DNA of 64,000 nt from Pseudomonadota bacterium (GTDB lineage: Bacteria > Pseudomonadota > Gammaproteobacteria > Xanthomonadales > Xanthomonadaceae), in the NCBI GenBank assembly GCA_018242445.1, contig JAFEBW010000048.1, forward strand, positions 56,579 through 120,578, written 5' to 3'. The position numbers were made by a program, and so were the translations under genes. The notes under the pieces are model-generated. The model was not told the origin of the DNA. It made no database searches and worked only from the letters and a program-made list of their open reading frames with translations. Below are positions 1 through 8,620 of this stretch, piece by piece. Each line of letters begins with the position of its first letter. Within the stretch, counting starts at the first letter, position 1.

Positions 1-384
1 GAAGCCGGCGATCACCCCCACGGCCAGATCGCTGAAATACGACTGGCGGCGGAAGGGTTCGCGGGTGTGCGGGTTGGACAGGTGCACTTCGATGAAGGGG
101 ATGCGCACGGCGGCCAGCGCATCGCGCAGGGCCGCCGAGGTGTGGGTGAAGGCGGCCGGGTTGATCAGGATGAATTCGGTGCCGTCGCCGGCGGCGGCCT
201 GCACGCGTTCGACGAGGACGTGCTCGGCATTGGCCTGCATGGATTGCAGCGCTATCCCGGCGGCCTGCGCGCGCGCGGCCAGATCGGCGTCGATCTGCGC
301 CAGCGTCGTGTACCCGTAGATGCCCGGCTCGCGGCTGCCGAGCAGGTTCAGGTTGGGGCCGTGCAGGACGAGGATGCGGGGCAT
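1..384 (-). CDS. aroQ: Type II 3-dehydroquinate dehydratase, C-terminus cut by window edge
   Basis: The product dehydrates 3-dehydroquinate to 3-dehydroshikimate in the shikimate pathway. Reading the minus strand from ATG at 384 gives [20 protein letters not shown], the hallmark N-terminus of type II (AroQ) enzymes. [10 protein letters not shown] and the substrate-binding [21 protein letters not shown] stretch follow. The frame stays open for 128 codons to base 1. The family is about 145-150 residues long, so roughly 20 C-terminal residues lie outside the window. It follows the TlpA-like gene on the same strand after a 134-base gap, so it may share a transcript with cutA-dsbD. In many relatives accB and accC come next, which cannot be checked here. 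Confidence 0.93.
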   Translation of the reverse strand, partial: MPRILVLHGPNLNLLGSREPGIYGYTTLAQIDADLAARAQAAGIALQSMQANAEHVLVERVQAAAGDGTEFILINPAAFTHTSAALRDALAAVRIPFIEVHLSNPHTREPFRRQSYFSDLAVGVIAGF

Positions 385-518
385 CGGGGGCTGCGATCAC
401 GGGAGCATCCCGGGGCGCGCAGTGTCGCCTGTCGCGCACCGCATGTCCAGCCGATGCGTCCCGGATCGGCGAAGTTCACGGAAATTGAACAAATATCTTC
501 GGCGTCTGGAGTAAACGC

Positions 519-1109
519 TCAGTTTTTCTCCGCCGCCCATTGCGCAACGGCTTCGGCGCTGTCGAAGGGGCCGGTGCGGGTTTTCAGCAGACGGCCATTG
601 GCATCGATCAGGGCGGTGAACGGGAGCAGCCCGCGCGCGTTGCCGAGGCGGGTGCTGGCACGCCACTGCGCATCGTCCAGCAGGGTTTGATAGCCAGCGG
701 GTGATTTTCGCAGGAAATCGGCGACGTATGCTGCATCATCCTCGGCGATGCCGACCACGGCGACCCCTTGGCCGTCTTGCGTTGCCGCGTAGTGCGCCAG
801 CAAGGGCATTTCCTGTCGGCAGGGCGCGCACCAGCCCGCCCACAGATTGACCAGCACGCGACGGTTGGAAGGCAGGGCCTGCGGCTGGTGGTCGAGATCG
901 GTCAAGGGCAAGGGGCCGACGACCTGCCCGGGTTGGGCCGGGGTGATGCCATTGGCGGGGATTGCAGGCGCGGACGGCCGGCCCAGCCAGCGCCCGAGCG
1001 GGGTGTCGGCCAGTCCGCTCGTTCCGCGGGTGGCTACCAGCAATGCCAGCCACGCCCCGCAGGCAAAGCCGAGCGTGAGGATCGCGATGGAGGTCGGTCG
1101 TCCCTTCAT
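519..1109 (-). CDS. TlpA-like membrane-anchored thioredoxin
   Basis: This is a 196-residue periplasmic thiol-disulfide protein. An N-terminal hydrophobic segment (about residues 8-26) is a probable membrane anchor. It is followed by a thioredoxin fold with the active site WCAPC (Cys94 and Cys97) and a late cis-proline region. The ATG at 1109 overlaps the dsbD stop in an ATGA arrangement, which fixes the start and suggests translational coupling. DsbD passes electrons from the cytoplasm to periplasmic thioredoxins of this kind, so the protein is probably a DsbD client that reduces cytochrome c apoprotein or other oxidised periplasmic thiols. TlpA, ResA and CcmG cannot be separated by reading alone. 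No cytochrome c maturation genes are nearby. Confidence 0.85.
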   Translation of the reverse strand: MKGRPTSIAILTLGFACGAWLALLVATRGTSGLADTPLGRWLGRPSAPAIPANGITPAQPGQVVGPLPLTDLDHQPQALPSNRRVLVNLWAGWCAPCRQEMPLLAHYAATQDGQGVAVVGIAEDDAAYVADFLRKSPAGYQTLLDDAQWRASTRLGNARGLLPFTALIDANGRLLKTRTGPFDSAEAVAQWAAEKN

Positions 1110-3427
1110 CGCGCCGCCCGCGCCAGCGCATCGTTCACGATGCCGAACGTGAGGATGTTCGGCAGCACCTCGCCCGCGCCGCCGCCGCGTGGATAGACCA
1201 CGTACAGCGGAATGCCGACGGCGTGATGTTCGGCGAGGAAGGCGGTGATCGACGCATCGACATTGGTGTAATCGCCGACCATGTACACCGCATCGGCCCG
1301 CGCCAGCGCGTCGCGGAACGCCGGCCGTGCCAGCACGGCGCGCTCGTTGGCCTTGCAGGTGATGCACCAGTCGGCGGTGATATCGACGAAGACGATTTTG
1401 CCGCTTTTGCGCAGATCGGCCAATTTGTCGGCAGAATAGGCGACGTTCGCCGATTGTATGGTTTGTGCGGTCGGCTGCGGCAAGTGCGGGATCAGCCCCG
1501 GCGTCGCTGCGGAAAGCGCCAGCGCGATCAGCGCGAGACCGTGCACGAGTCTCTGCCGTTTGGCATAGCGGCCGCGCTCCCACAGCCACAGGCCCAGCGC
1601 CAGCGCCACCGCCGCGGCCAGCACATACAGCACGCCCTCGGCCCCGCGCTGGCTGGCCAGCACCGAGACCAGCCAGGCCGCGGTCAGGTACATCGGGAAG
1701 GCCAGCAACTGCTTGAGGGTTTCCATCCACGCGCCGGGGCGCGGCAGCAGGCTCGCCAACGCCGGGATGAAGCCGATCGACAGGAAGGGCAGCGCCAGCC
1801 CCAGCCCGAGCGCGAGGAATACCGCCATCGCCAGACCGGCCGGGGCGGTGAAGGCATAGGCCAGTGCGCCGCCCATCAGCGGCGCGGTGCAGGGGCTGGC
1901 GACCACCACCGCGAGCACGCCGGTGAAAAAATCACCGGCCGGCCCGGAGCGCGTGACGAGCTTTTCGCCCGCCCCGGCCCAGCCGGCACCGAACTGGAAC
2001 ACCCCCGACAGCGCCAGGCCCACCGCCAGCATCAGCAAGGCCAGCACGGCCACCACCAGAGGTTGCTGCAACTGGAAACCCCAGCCCAGCGCGCTGCCGA
2101 CCTGGCGCAGGCCGAGCACCACGCCGCCCAGCGCGGCGAAGCTCGCCAGCACGCCGGCCGTGTACCACAGCGCATGCGCACGGGCGCGGCTGCGGCTTTC
2201 GCCGGCGGACACCAGCGACAGCACCTTGAGCGAGAGCACCGGCAGCACGCAGGGCATCAGGTTCAGGATCAGGCCACCGCCGAGCGCCAGCAGCAATGCC
2301 GCCCACAAGGACGTGGTGGACGGCCGTTCGCGGGTCGCGCCGCCGGGCAACTCCTGTTGCATCGCCGTGGCGGTGCCGCCGGCCGGCAGGTTCACGGTCA
2401 CGCTGCGCTGCATCGGCGGGTAGCAGATGCCGTCGGTCTGGCAGCCCTGGAAGCTGGCGGTGATGGTCAAGGGTTGCGCGGCGGTGGTTTGCCGCAGCAG
2501 CGGCAGGGGCACGTCCACGGGATCGAAATACACCGCCACGTCGCCGAAGTGTTCGTCGTGGAAGGATTGCGCCGCCGGCCACTGCGGCGGACCGGATGTC
2601 ACCGGCGATAACGCGCCGTGGGTGGTGAAGCTGGTCTTGTCGCGGTACAGGTAATAGCCCTTGGCCGGGGTGAAGCGCAGCAGCAGGCGGTCGGGGCCAT
2701 CGACGATGGCCTCGAAGCCGAAGGCCTGTTCCGGCGGCAGCGGGGTGCGATCCACGCGTCCGCTGGAGCCTTTGCCGTCCAGAGCCGACAGCGCCGACGA
2801 AACGGGGGCGACGCTCGCGCCGGTCGCGCCGAGCGCGGCGTCGGTCAGGCTTTCATGTGCCGTCGTCGGTGCGGTTGTCAGCAATGCCGCGTTTGCGGAT
2901 GCGGATGAGGTGACGCCTGTGGTGGCCGGCAGCGCCACCTGCAGGGTGCGCTTCTGCGGCGGGTAGCACACCCCGGCATCCGCGCAGCCTTGGTATTGGA
3001 TGGTGACCGAAACGTTGCGCGCACTCGTGATTACCCCCTCCCCTGCTTGCGGGGGAGGGTTGGGGTGGGGGCCGGTCGCCTGCGTACCCGTCAGCACCGC
3101 CACCACGCGGTCGTGGTAGATCTGCACGTCGCCGAAGAACGGGTCGTGCTTGTGGATGCCTTCGGGCAATTGCAGCGTGGTCGTGCCGAAACCGGCGTCG
3201 GCGCTGGCGTGGATGCGCTCGCGGTACAGGTAATAACCCTTGGCGATGCCCCAGTCCAGCTCGATGCGGTTGCCGTCGAGTGCGTGCGCGCTGGGCGTGA
3301 AGGCCTGGTCCACCGGCAGCAGGTCGGAGGCGTCCACGGCGCGGGCCGCAGGCGCGCCCGCCAGCGCCAACGTGCCGACCAGAGCCAGCGCGCTCACGGT
3401 GCGCCGCAGAGCGATCATCGCGCTCAT
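1106..3427 (-). CDS. dsbD: Protein-disulfide reductase DsbD with two N-terminal domains
   Basis: DsbD moves electrons from cytoplasmic thioredoxin across the inner membrane to periplasmic disulfide proteins. The 773-residue product has a signal peptide (1-30) and two successive nDsbD-type domains. The first spans about 33-167, with Cys148 and Cys154 in CADAGVCYPP. The second spans about 229-348, with CQTDGICYPP. A multi-helix core (about 373-620) carries PCVLP and SPCTAP cysteines, and a C-terminal thioredoxin domain has the CITC motif. E. coli DsbD has about 565 residues and one N-terminal domain, so the length excess comes from the duplication. About 14 residues (roughly 118-131, including GPHPNPPPQAGEG) are encoded by a dispersed repeat. 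The gene overlaps cutA upstream and the TlpA-like gene downstream by ATGA. Confidence 0.94.
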   Translation of the reverse strand: MSAMIALRRTVSALALVGTLALAGAPAARAVDASDLLPVDQAFTPSAHALDGNRIELDWGIAKGYYLYRERIHASADAGFGTTTLQLPEGIHKHDPFFGDVQIYHDRVVAVLTGTQATGPHPNPPPQAGEGVITSARNVSVTIQYQGCADAGVCYPPQKRTLQVALPATTGVTSSASANAALLTTAPTTAHESLTDAALGATGASVAPVSSALSALDGKGSSGRVDRTPLPPEQAFGFEAIVDGPDRLLLRFTPAKGYYLYRDKTSFTTHGALSPVTSGPPQWPAAQSFHDEHFGDVAVYFDPVDVPLPLLRQTTAAQPLTITASFQGCQTDGICYPPMQRSVTVNLPAGGTATAMQQELPGGATRERPSTTSLWAALLLALGGGLILNLMPCVLPVLSLKVLSLVSAGESRSRARAHALWYTAGVLASFAALGGVVLGLRQVGSALGWGFQLQQPLVVAVLALLMLAVGLALSGVFQFGAGWAGAGEKLVTRSGPAGDFFTGVLAVVVASPCTAPLMGGALAYAFTAPAGLAMAVFLALGLGLALPFLSIGFIPALASLLPRPGAWMETLKQLLAFPMYLTAAWLVSVLASQRGAEGVLYVLAAAVALALGLWLWERGRYAKRQRLVHGLALIALALSAATPGLIPHLPQPTAQTIQSANVAYSADKLADLRKSGKIVFVDITADWCITCKANERAVLARPAFRDALARADAVYMVGDYTNVDASITAFLAEHHAVGIPLYVVYPRGGGAGEVLPNILTFGIVNDALARAAR
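3033..3074. repeat. Hairpin plus G-rich tail repeat inserted in frame in dsbD
   Basis: About 42 bases read CCCCTCCCCTGCTTGCGGGG on the plus strand, followed by a G-run tail (G5, G3, G4, G5). The same unit occurs between genes at about 15.8, 30.6, 40.0, 47.2 and 52.3 kb. Its length is a multiple of three. Read on the minus strand it adds a Pro/Gly-rich segment to the first nDsbD domain without breaking the frame. Confidence 0.85.
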
Positions 3428-3753
3428 GCGCCGGCCTCGTCGCGGGTTTCCGTCTCGACCCAGCCCAGATAGGCCGGCAGGCCATCGACGGCCTTGAAGG
3501 CGAGCACTTCGGGGACGGCATAAGGGTGCATGCGGACGATCTGCTCCTGAAGCGCCTCAAAACGGTCGTCGGTGGTCTTGACCAGCAGCAGCACCTCGTC
3601 GGCCTGCTCGACGCGCCCCTGCCAGCGGTACACCGACCGCACGCCCGGCAACAGGTTCACGCAGGCGGCCAGACGGCGCTCCACCAGCGAGTCTGCCAGC
3701 GCCTGTGCGTTGGCGGCATCGGGGCAGGTGCATAGAACCAGCAAGGCGGACAT
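3424..3753 (-). CDS. cutA: CutA1 divalent-cation tolerance family protein
   Basis: The 109-residue cytoplasmic protein matches the trimeric CutA1 family over its full length. It begins with LVLCTCPDAANAQALA, continues with ERRLAACVNLLPGVRSVYRW, and has VLLLVKTT and the family-typical HPYAVPEVLAF near the end. The family was first linked to copper tolerance in E. coli, although its biochemical role is still unsettled. It is the first gene of a tightly packed minus-strand run: its TGA overlaps the dsbD ATG by four bases. That arrangement (cutA, dsbD, tlpA, aroQ) is familiar in xanthomonads. The start at 3753 is an ATG and fits the family N-terminus. Confidence 0.93.
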   Translation of the reverse strand: MSALLVLCTCPDAANAQALADSLVERRLAACVNLLPGVRSVYRWQGRVEQADEVLLLVKTTDDRFEALQEQIVRMHPYAVPEVLAFKAVDGLPAYLGWVETETRDEAGA

Positions 3754-3860
3754 GGCGGCACGGTGCGGAGTGGACTGTGCAGCGTAGCGGCCGCGCCGGG
3801 CGCTGTCATGTGAAGGGTATGGTAGATCACGAATCCATACCGTACGGTCATCTGGCAGAG

Positions 3861-3915
3861 CATTCCCTCACCCGCCGCGCCTGCGGCGCGTCGGCCTCTC
3901 CCGGAGGGAGAGGCA
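3861..3915. repeat. Dispersed palindromic repeat (CCCTCACCCGCCGCGCCTGC type)
   Basis: CATTCCCTCACCCGCCGCGC continues into a GCCTGCGGC hairpin and a CTCTCCCGGAGGGAGAGG hairpin. Near-identical copies lie at about 12656-12713 (inverted) and 30292-30346. It sits between cutA and groES, upstream of the groES promoter. Confidence 0.8.
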
Positions 3916-4036
3916 ACGGCTAGCTGCCGGAGGCAATGGAAGGACGCTGGAACCCGATTTGCTGGCGACAGGTATCTGAATCGCGGAACCAACCCTTGAA
4001 ACCCGTCCCCGCCATCTCCACATCTGGCGCGTCGCC

Positions 4037-4065
4037 TTTGCATGGGCGCACCGCGCGCGTACAAT
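4037..4065 (+). promoter_or_regulatory. Sigma70-type promoter of groESL
   Basis: TTTGCA (4037-4042) and TACAAT (4060-4065) are separated by 17 bases and lie 110 bases upstream of the groES start. The -10 ends where the CIRCE inverted repeat begins, so the transcription start would lie inside the operator. Confidence 0.7.
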
Positions 4066-4091
4066 TGGCACTCACCGATGGCGAGTGCTAA
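4065..4091 (+). promoter_or_regulatory. CIRCE element (HrcA operator) of groESL
   Basis: TTGGCACTC, nine spacer bases and GAGTGCTAA match the CIRCE consensus TTAGCACTC-N9-GAGTGCTAA with one mismatch in the left arm. Its position over the start region implies heat-inducible derepression by HrcA, as in other xanthomonads. hrcA itself is not in this window. Confidence 0.92.
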
Positions 4092-4174
4092 CAAACTCGC
4101 CGGATCGTTTCCACATCAGGCACTTGCGTGCGTCATCCCGTTCAACCCATCCGTACAACCACCACGAGGTTCCC

Positions 4175-4462
4175 ATGAAGCTGCACCCGTTGTTCGACCG
4201 CGTCGTCATCAAGCGCATGGAAGAAGAGAAGCTCTCCGCCGGCGGCATCGTGATCCCGGATTCGGCCACCGAGAAGCCGATCAAGGGCGAAGTCGTCGCC
4301 GTCGGCCCGGGCAAGGCCCTGGACAACGGCAGCCACCGCGCGCCCGCCGTCAAGGCCGGCGACAAGGTCCTGTTCGGCAAGTACTCCGGCACCGAGGTCA
4401 AGCTCGACGGCACCGAGTACCTGGTTGTGAAGGAAGACGACATTTTTGCTGTTCTGGGCTGA
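4175..4462 (+). CDS. groES: Co-chaperonin GroES
   Basis: GroES is the 10 kDa heptameric lid of the GroEL folding chamber. The 95-residue product starts [19 protein letters not shown] and contains the mobile-loop region [20 protein letters not shown], which binds GroEL. It ends in [12 protein letters not shown] and has the standard family length. The ATG at 4175 follows GAGGT by a short spacer and is preferred to an upstream in-frame start at 4085 that would begin inside the operator region. It is the first gene of the groESL operon. Its stop codon is the loop of a perfect 12-bp hairpin, described separately. Confidence 0.98.
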   Translation: MKLHPLFDRVVIKRMEEEKLSAGGIVIPDSATEKPIKGEVVAVGPGKALDNGSHRAPAVKAGDKVLFGKYSGTEVKLDGTEYLVVKEDDIFAVLG

Positions 4463-4474
4463 GCCCAGAACAGC
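4448..4474 (+). other. Perfect hairpin with the groES stop codon as its loop
   Basis: GCTGTTCTGGGC and GCCCAGAACAGC form a 12-bp perfect stem, and the three loop bases are the TGA stop of groES. No T-tract follows, so it is not a typical intrinsic terminator. It could act as an mRNA stability or pausing element between groES and groEL. Confidence 0.75.
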
Positions 4475-4475
4475 C

Positions 4476-6243
<1,768 letters not shown>

Positions 6244-6269
6244 GCCCCGCTTTTCGGTGAATGCGACAG

Positions 6270-6302
6270 CGAAGCCCGGCCATGTGCCGGGCTTCGTGTT
6301 TT
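6270..6302 (+). terminator. Intrinsic terminator of groESL
   Basis: CGAAGCCCGGC and GCCGGGCTTCG form an 11-bp perfect stem with loop CATGT, followed by TGTTTT. It lies 27 bases after the groEL stop. Confidence 0.92.
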
Positions 6303-6673
6303 GGGGGGCAGGCAACTGGTGTCGATGGCTATTGCAATGTTGTGAAGCGTCGCTCGACAGGCGATGTGGCGCGTGGGTGGGCGCGCGAGGGACTCCTCGT
6401 CAGCCGAGCCGCAGTGTTGATGAATTGTCCGGTTCCAGAGCGCAATGTCGTTGCCGATGAAAAGCGCAACAGGTGGAGCTTCATCAGCAAGCACGGTGTC
6501 ATCGTCGGCCGCCCTTGGTCTGCTCCGATCCGAAAGCCATTGCGCAAACGGCTCGTGCTCGTGTCATGACGGCAAGCGTTCGCGCTGCGGCGACATCCTG
6601 ATGCCAAGGATAGGGCATTTGGAATAACCATGCCCAGCACATTGCAACGGTAACCAGACCGGTAGCAGCCCAC
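6303..6673. other. Intergenic stretch with no recognised feature
   Basis: About 370 bases follow the groESL terminator. GC content falls toward the next gene. I see no conserved reading frame, tRNA or clear promoter. Short open frames on both strands have no family-like sequence. Confidence 0.5.
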
Positions 6674-7597
6674 ATGAGCAAAAACCGTAAATTCACAGAT
6701 ATCGCAAAAGACGTAAAGATCACAAAAGGCGCAAAAATCGCGCATGGTTCAGCGACCGCGAAAGTTGCAATGAACAAAAAGGGGTCAATGATTGCGGTGT
6801 TCCTGTGGTTCCTCTTCATGGGGGTTACATTCGTCTCCTTCGGGCTGGGCGCCTTGTGGCCACCGTTGAACAAAATAGCAACGCCGTTCGTCTGTCACGG
6901 CGGAACGATGGAGTACCTGCAACAGGTCTCCAATCCCATGCCAGGAACCACCATTACCCAAGCGTACTGGTTCTGCGTGGATTCAAAGACCGGCACCAAA
7001 ACTGTTCTGGACAACATGCTGCACCTGTATGCCGGCCTCATCTACGGCTTGGTCGGGTTCGGGCTGGCTGCCGTCATCTACTATTACTACGAGAAGGGGG
7101 TCGTCTGGGTTCAAAGAGGTGTTGGATACCTGGCCGTTGCCGTGCTTGCTCTTCTGATTTTGATTCCGCTTGCGCCACTGGTCGGGATTTTTCTCCAGAA
7201 GCCCACGCCTCCTCCCGGGTTCGACTCCAACTCTGTGAGTTCGACCAATGCCACCGATAGTCCTGTCGATGGTTTATTCGTTAAACTGACTGCGCCGGAG
7301 ACGAGCAACTTTCATTCGACCCAAAAAGCGCTTGAACAATGGAAAGGCTTGCCGGTAATGCAAGAGGCAACGACTGGTCAGGAAGTCGATGCCAGCACTT
7401 ACACATACAGGGATCCGGTCGATTCGGGTTATTTGAAAAAATTCTATGCCGAAAAGATGGCTGCTCGAGGGTGGACCCTGGCAGGCAAACGATGGCAGGG
7501 AATGAAATTCACGAAGGGTACGGCAAGTGTGCTGGTTACTTTCATACCCGGAACCGATATGGACAGCTGGATCGTGACTCTCACCCGAGTGCCATGA
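6674..7597 (+). CDS. Uncharacterised membrane protein with soluble C-terminal domain
   Basis: The 307-residue product is not recognised. It starts with a Lys-rich stretch (about 1-37, MSKNRKFTDIAKDVKITKG). One hydrophobic helix follows (about 40-62), then a Cys-containing loop of about 50 residues, then two helices (about 118-137 and 145-170). A Pro/Ser/Thr linker leads to a C-terminal domain with the pattern YLKKFYAEKMAARGWTLAGK and a following strand-rich end. This last part resembles small soluble domains common in predicted exported proteins, but I cannot name it. Base composition is clearly less GC-rich than the neighbours, which suggests transfer. The start is uncertain: no strong ribosome-binding site precedes 6674, and an in-frame ATG at 6770 would remove the Lys-rich leader. 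Confidence 0.65.
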   Translation: MSKNRKFTDIAKDVKITKGAKIAHGSATAKVAMNKKGSMIAVFLWFLFMGVTFVSFGLGALWPPLNKIATPFVCHGGTMEYLQQVSNPMPGTTITQAYWFCVDSKTGTKTVLDNMLHLYAGLIYGLVGFGLAAVIYYYYEKGVVWVQRGVGYLAVAVLALLILIPLAPLVGIFLQKPTPPPGFDSNSVSSTNATDSPVDGLFVKLTAPETSNFHSTQKALEQWKGLPVMQEATTGQEVDASTYTYRDPVDSGYLKKFYAEKMAARGWTLAGKRWQGMKFTKGTASVLVTFIPGTDMDSWIVTLTRVP

Positions 7598-7689
7598 TCT
7601 TGTGCCGGAACGGTTCGGCCCGATTGCTTCGCTGGCGTATTGGATACAGTCAAGCCCGCAACTAGCTTCTTGATCCGGAGGCAACTGCC

Positions 7690-8220
7690 ATGAAAGCCAT
7701 CCAAGCGATGTCTCTGCCGTTCCTGCTGGTTTTCGCGCCAACCTGCCTGGCAGCCAACGATGGTTTCGGAGCCGTCACATGCAACGGCGACGTCGCCAAG
7801 GCGCTGGTCGGCAAGAAGCTGTCGGACGAAGCCGATGCAGCGGTCGAGAACCGCCATAAAAACCTGGCGCTCAAGGATCTCGGCGGCGACGAGATCACCG
7901 ACGACATCTTTCTCTCGACCTGGTCGATCTGCGGCAACGACTACCTGCTGACACTCAGGCGTTCGGTGGTGCGCGACGCGCTGAAAGTGCCGGCGCATTC
8001 CGGCTCCGACAAGCTGTTCGACGGCGATTGCACGAAGGGCAAGACGCCCGTGCCTGGCGTGGTCGTCGGCATCCTCGTCGATCAACACGGCACGGACGCG
8101 CTGCCGGCGAAGATGGCGTGGAAGCTCGATGAGACGTCCGGCAAGTTCGTGTCCATTCCCGTCGATGGGTTGACCTGCGCCCGCCACGGGATCATGTTCC
8201 CGAATGGGGAAGCCGAGTGA
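7690..8220 (+). CDS. Uncharacterised secreted protein
   Basis: This is a 176-residue protein with an N-terminal signal peptide (MKAIQAMSLPFLLVFAPTCL, cleavage probably near residue 22). The mature part contains four cysteines (near residues 31, 76, 114 and 164), which could form two disulfides. The start at 7690 is supported by GGAGG nine bases upstream. It follows the membrane protein by 92 bases on the same strand, so co-transcription is possible. I do not recognise the family, and no catalytic motif is evident. Confidence 0.7.
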   Translation: MKAIQAMSLPFLLVFAPTCLAANDGFGAVTCNGDVAKALVGKKLSDEADAAVENRHKNLALKDLGGDEITDDIFLSTWSICGNDYLLTLRRSVVRDALKVPAHSGSDKLFDGDCTKGKTPVPGVVVGILVDQHGTDALPAKMAWKLDETSGKFVSIPVDGLTCARHGIMFPNGEAE

Positions 8221-8240
8221 TGGGTCCGGTTCATGCGCCG

Positions 8241-8330
8241 CATCAGCGGCTGCACGCAGTAGAACAAGCCGAAAGTGGACAAGCCCGCCGCGAACAGCGC
8301 CAGATTGATGCGCCGGAATGCCGGTGTGCC
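8241..8330 (-). pseudogene. Remnant of a major facilitator superfamily transporter N-terminus
   Basis: The minus strand reads GTPAFRRINLALFAAGLSTF, then GLFYCVQPLM. This is the characteristic first transmembrane helix of YnfM-like major facilitator transporters. No start codon, downstream helices or further homologous sequence follows, and the reading diverges after the Met at 8241. It is about 30 codons of an otherwise lost gene inside a 400-base gap. The rest of that gap (8331-8620) shows no feature beyond a GGAG ribosome-binding site for the next gene. Confidence 0.55.
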
Positions 8331-8620
8331 GTGGTGGATGCATGGTACGACGGCAATCGACGCTGGCGTTGATGGCACGCATCTGCGGATGCATGTTCGG
8401 CCCACTGGCATGCCGGCGCGCAAGCATGCGCGCCATGCGCCTGCTCAGCACGGCACGCCGACGCCGCGGCTTGCGCAGCCCGCTCCCCAGCCGCCGGCAT
8501 GGCCGCGAGCCCCGTCATCGGGCGCGCCCGTGTGCGGTGCCGGTTTTTCCGAACGATCTGCTACAGTCGCGCGGCTTGCTGCTCGCCAGCATTCCCTCCC
8601 TTTCAGCCACGGAGATCCGC

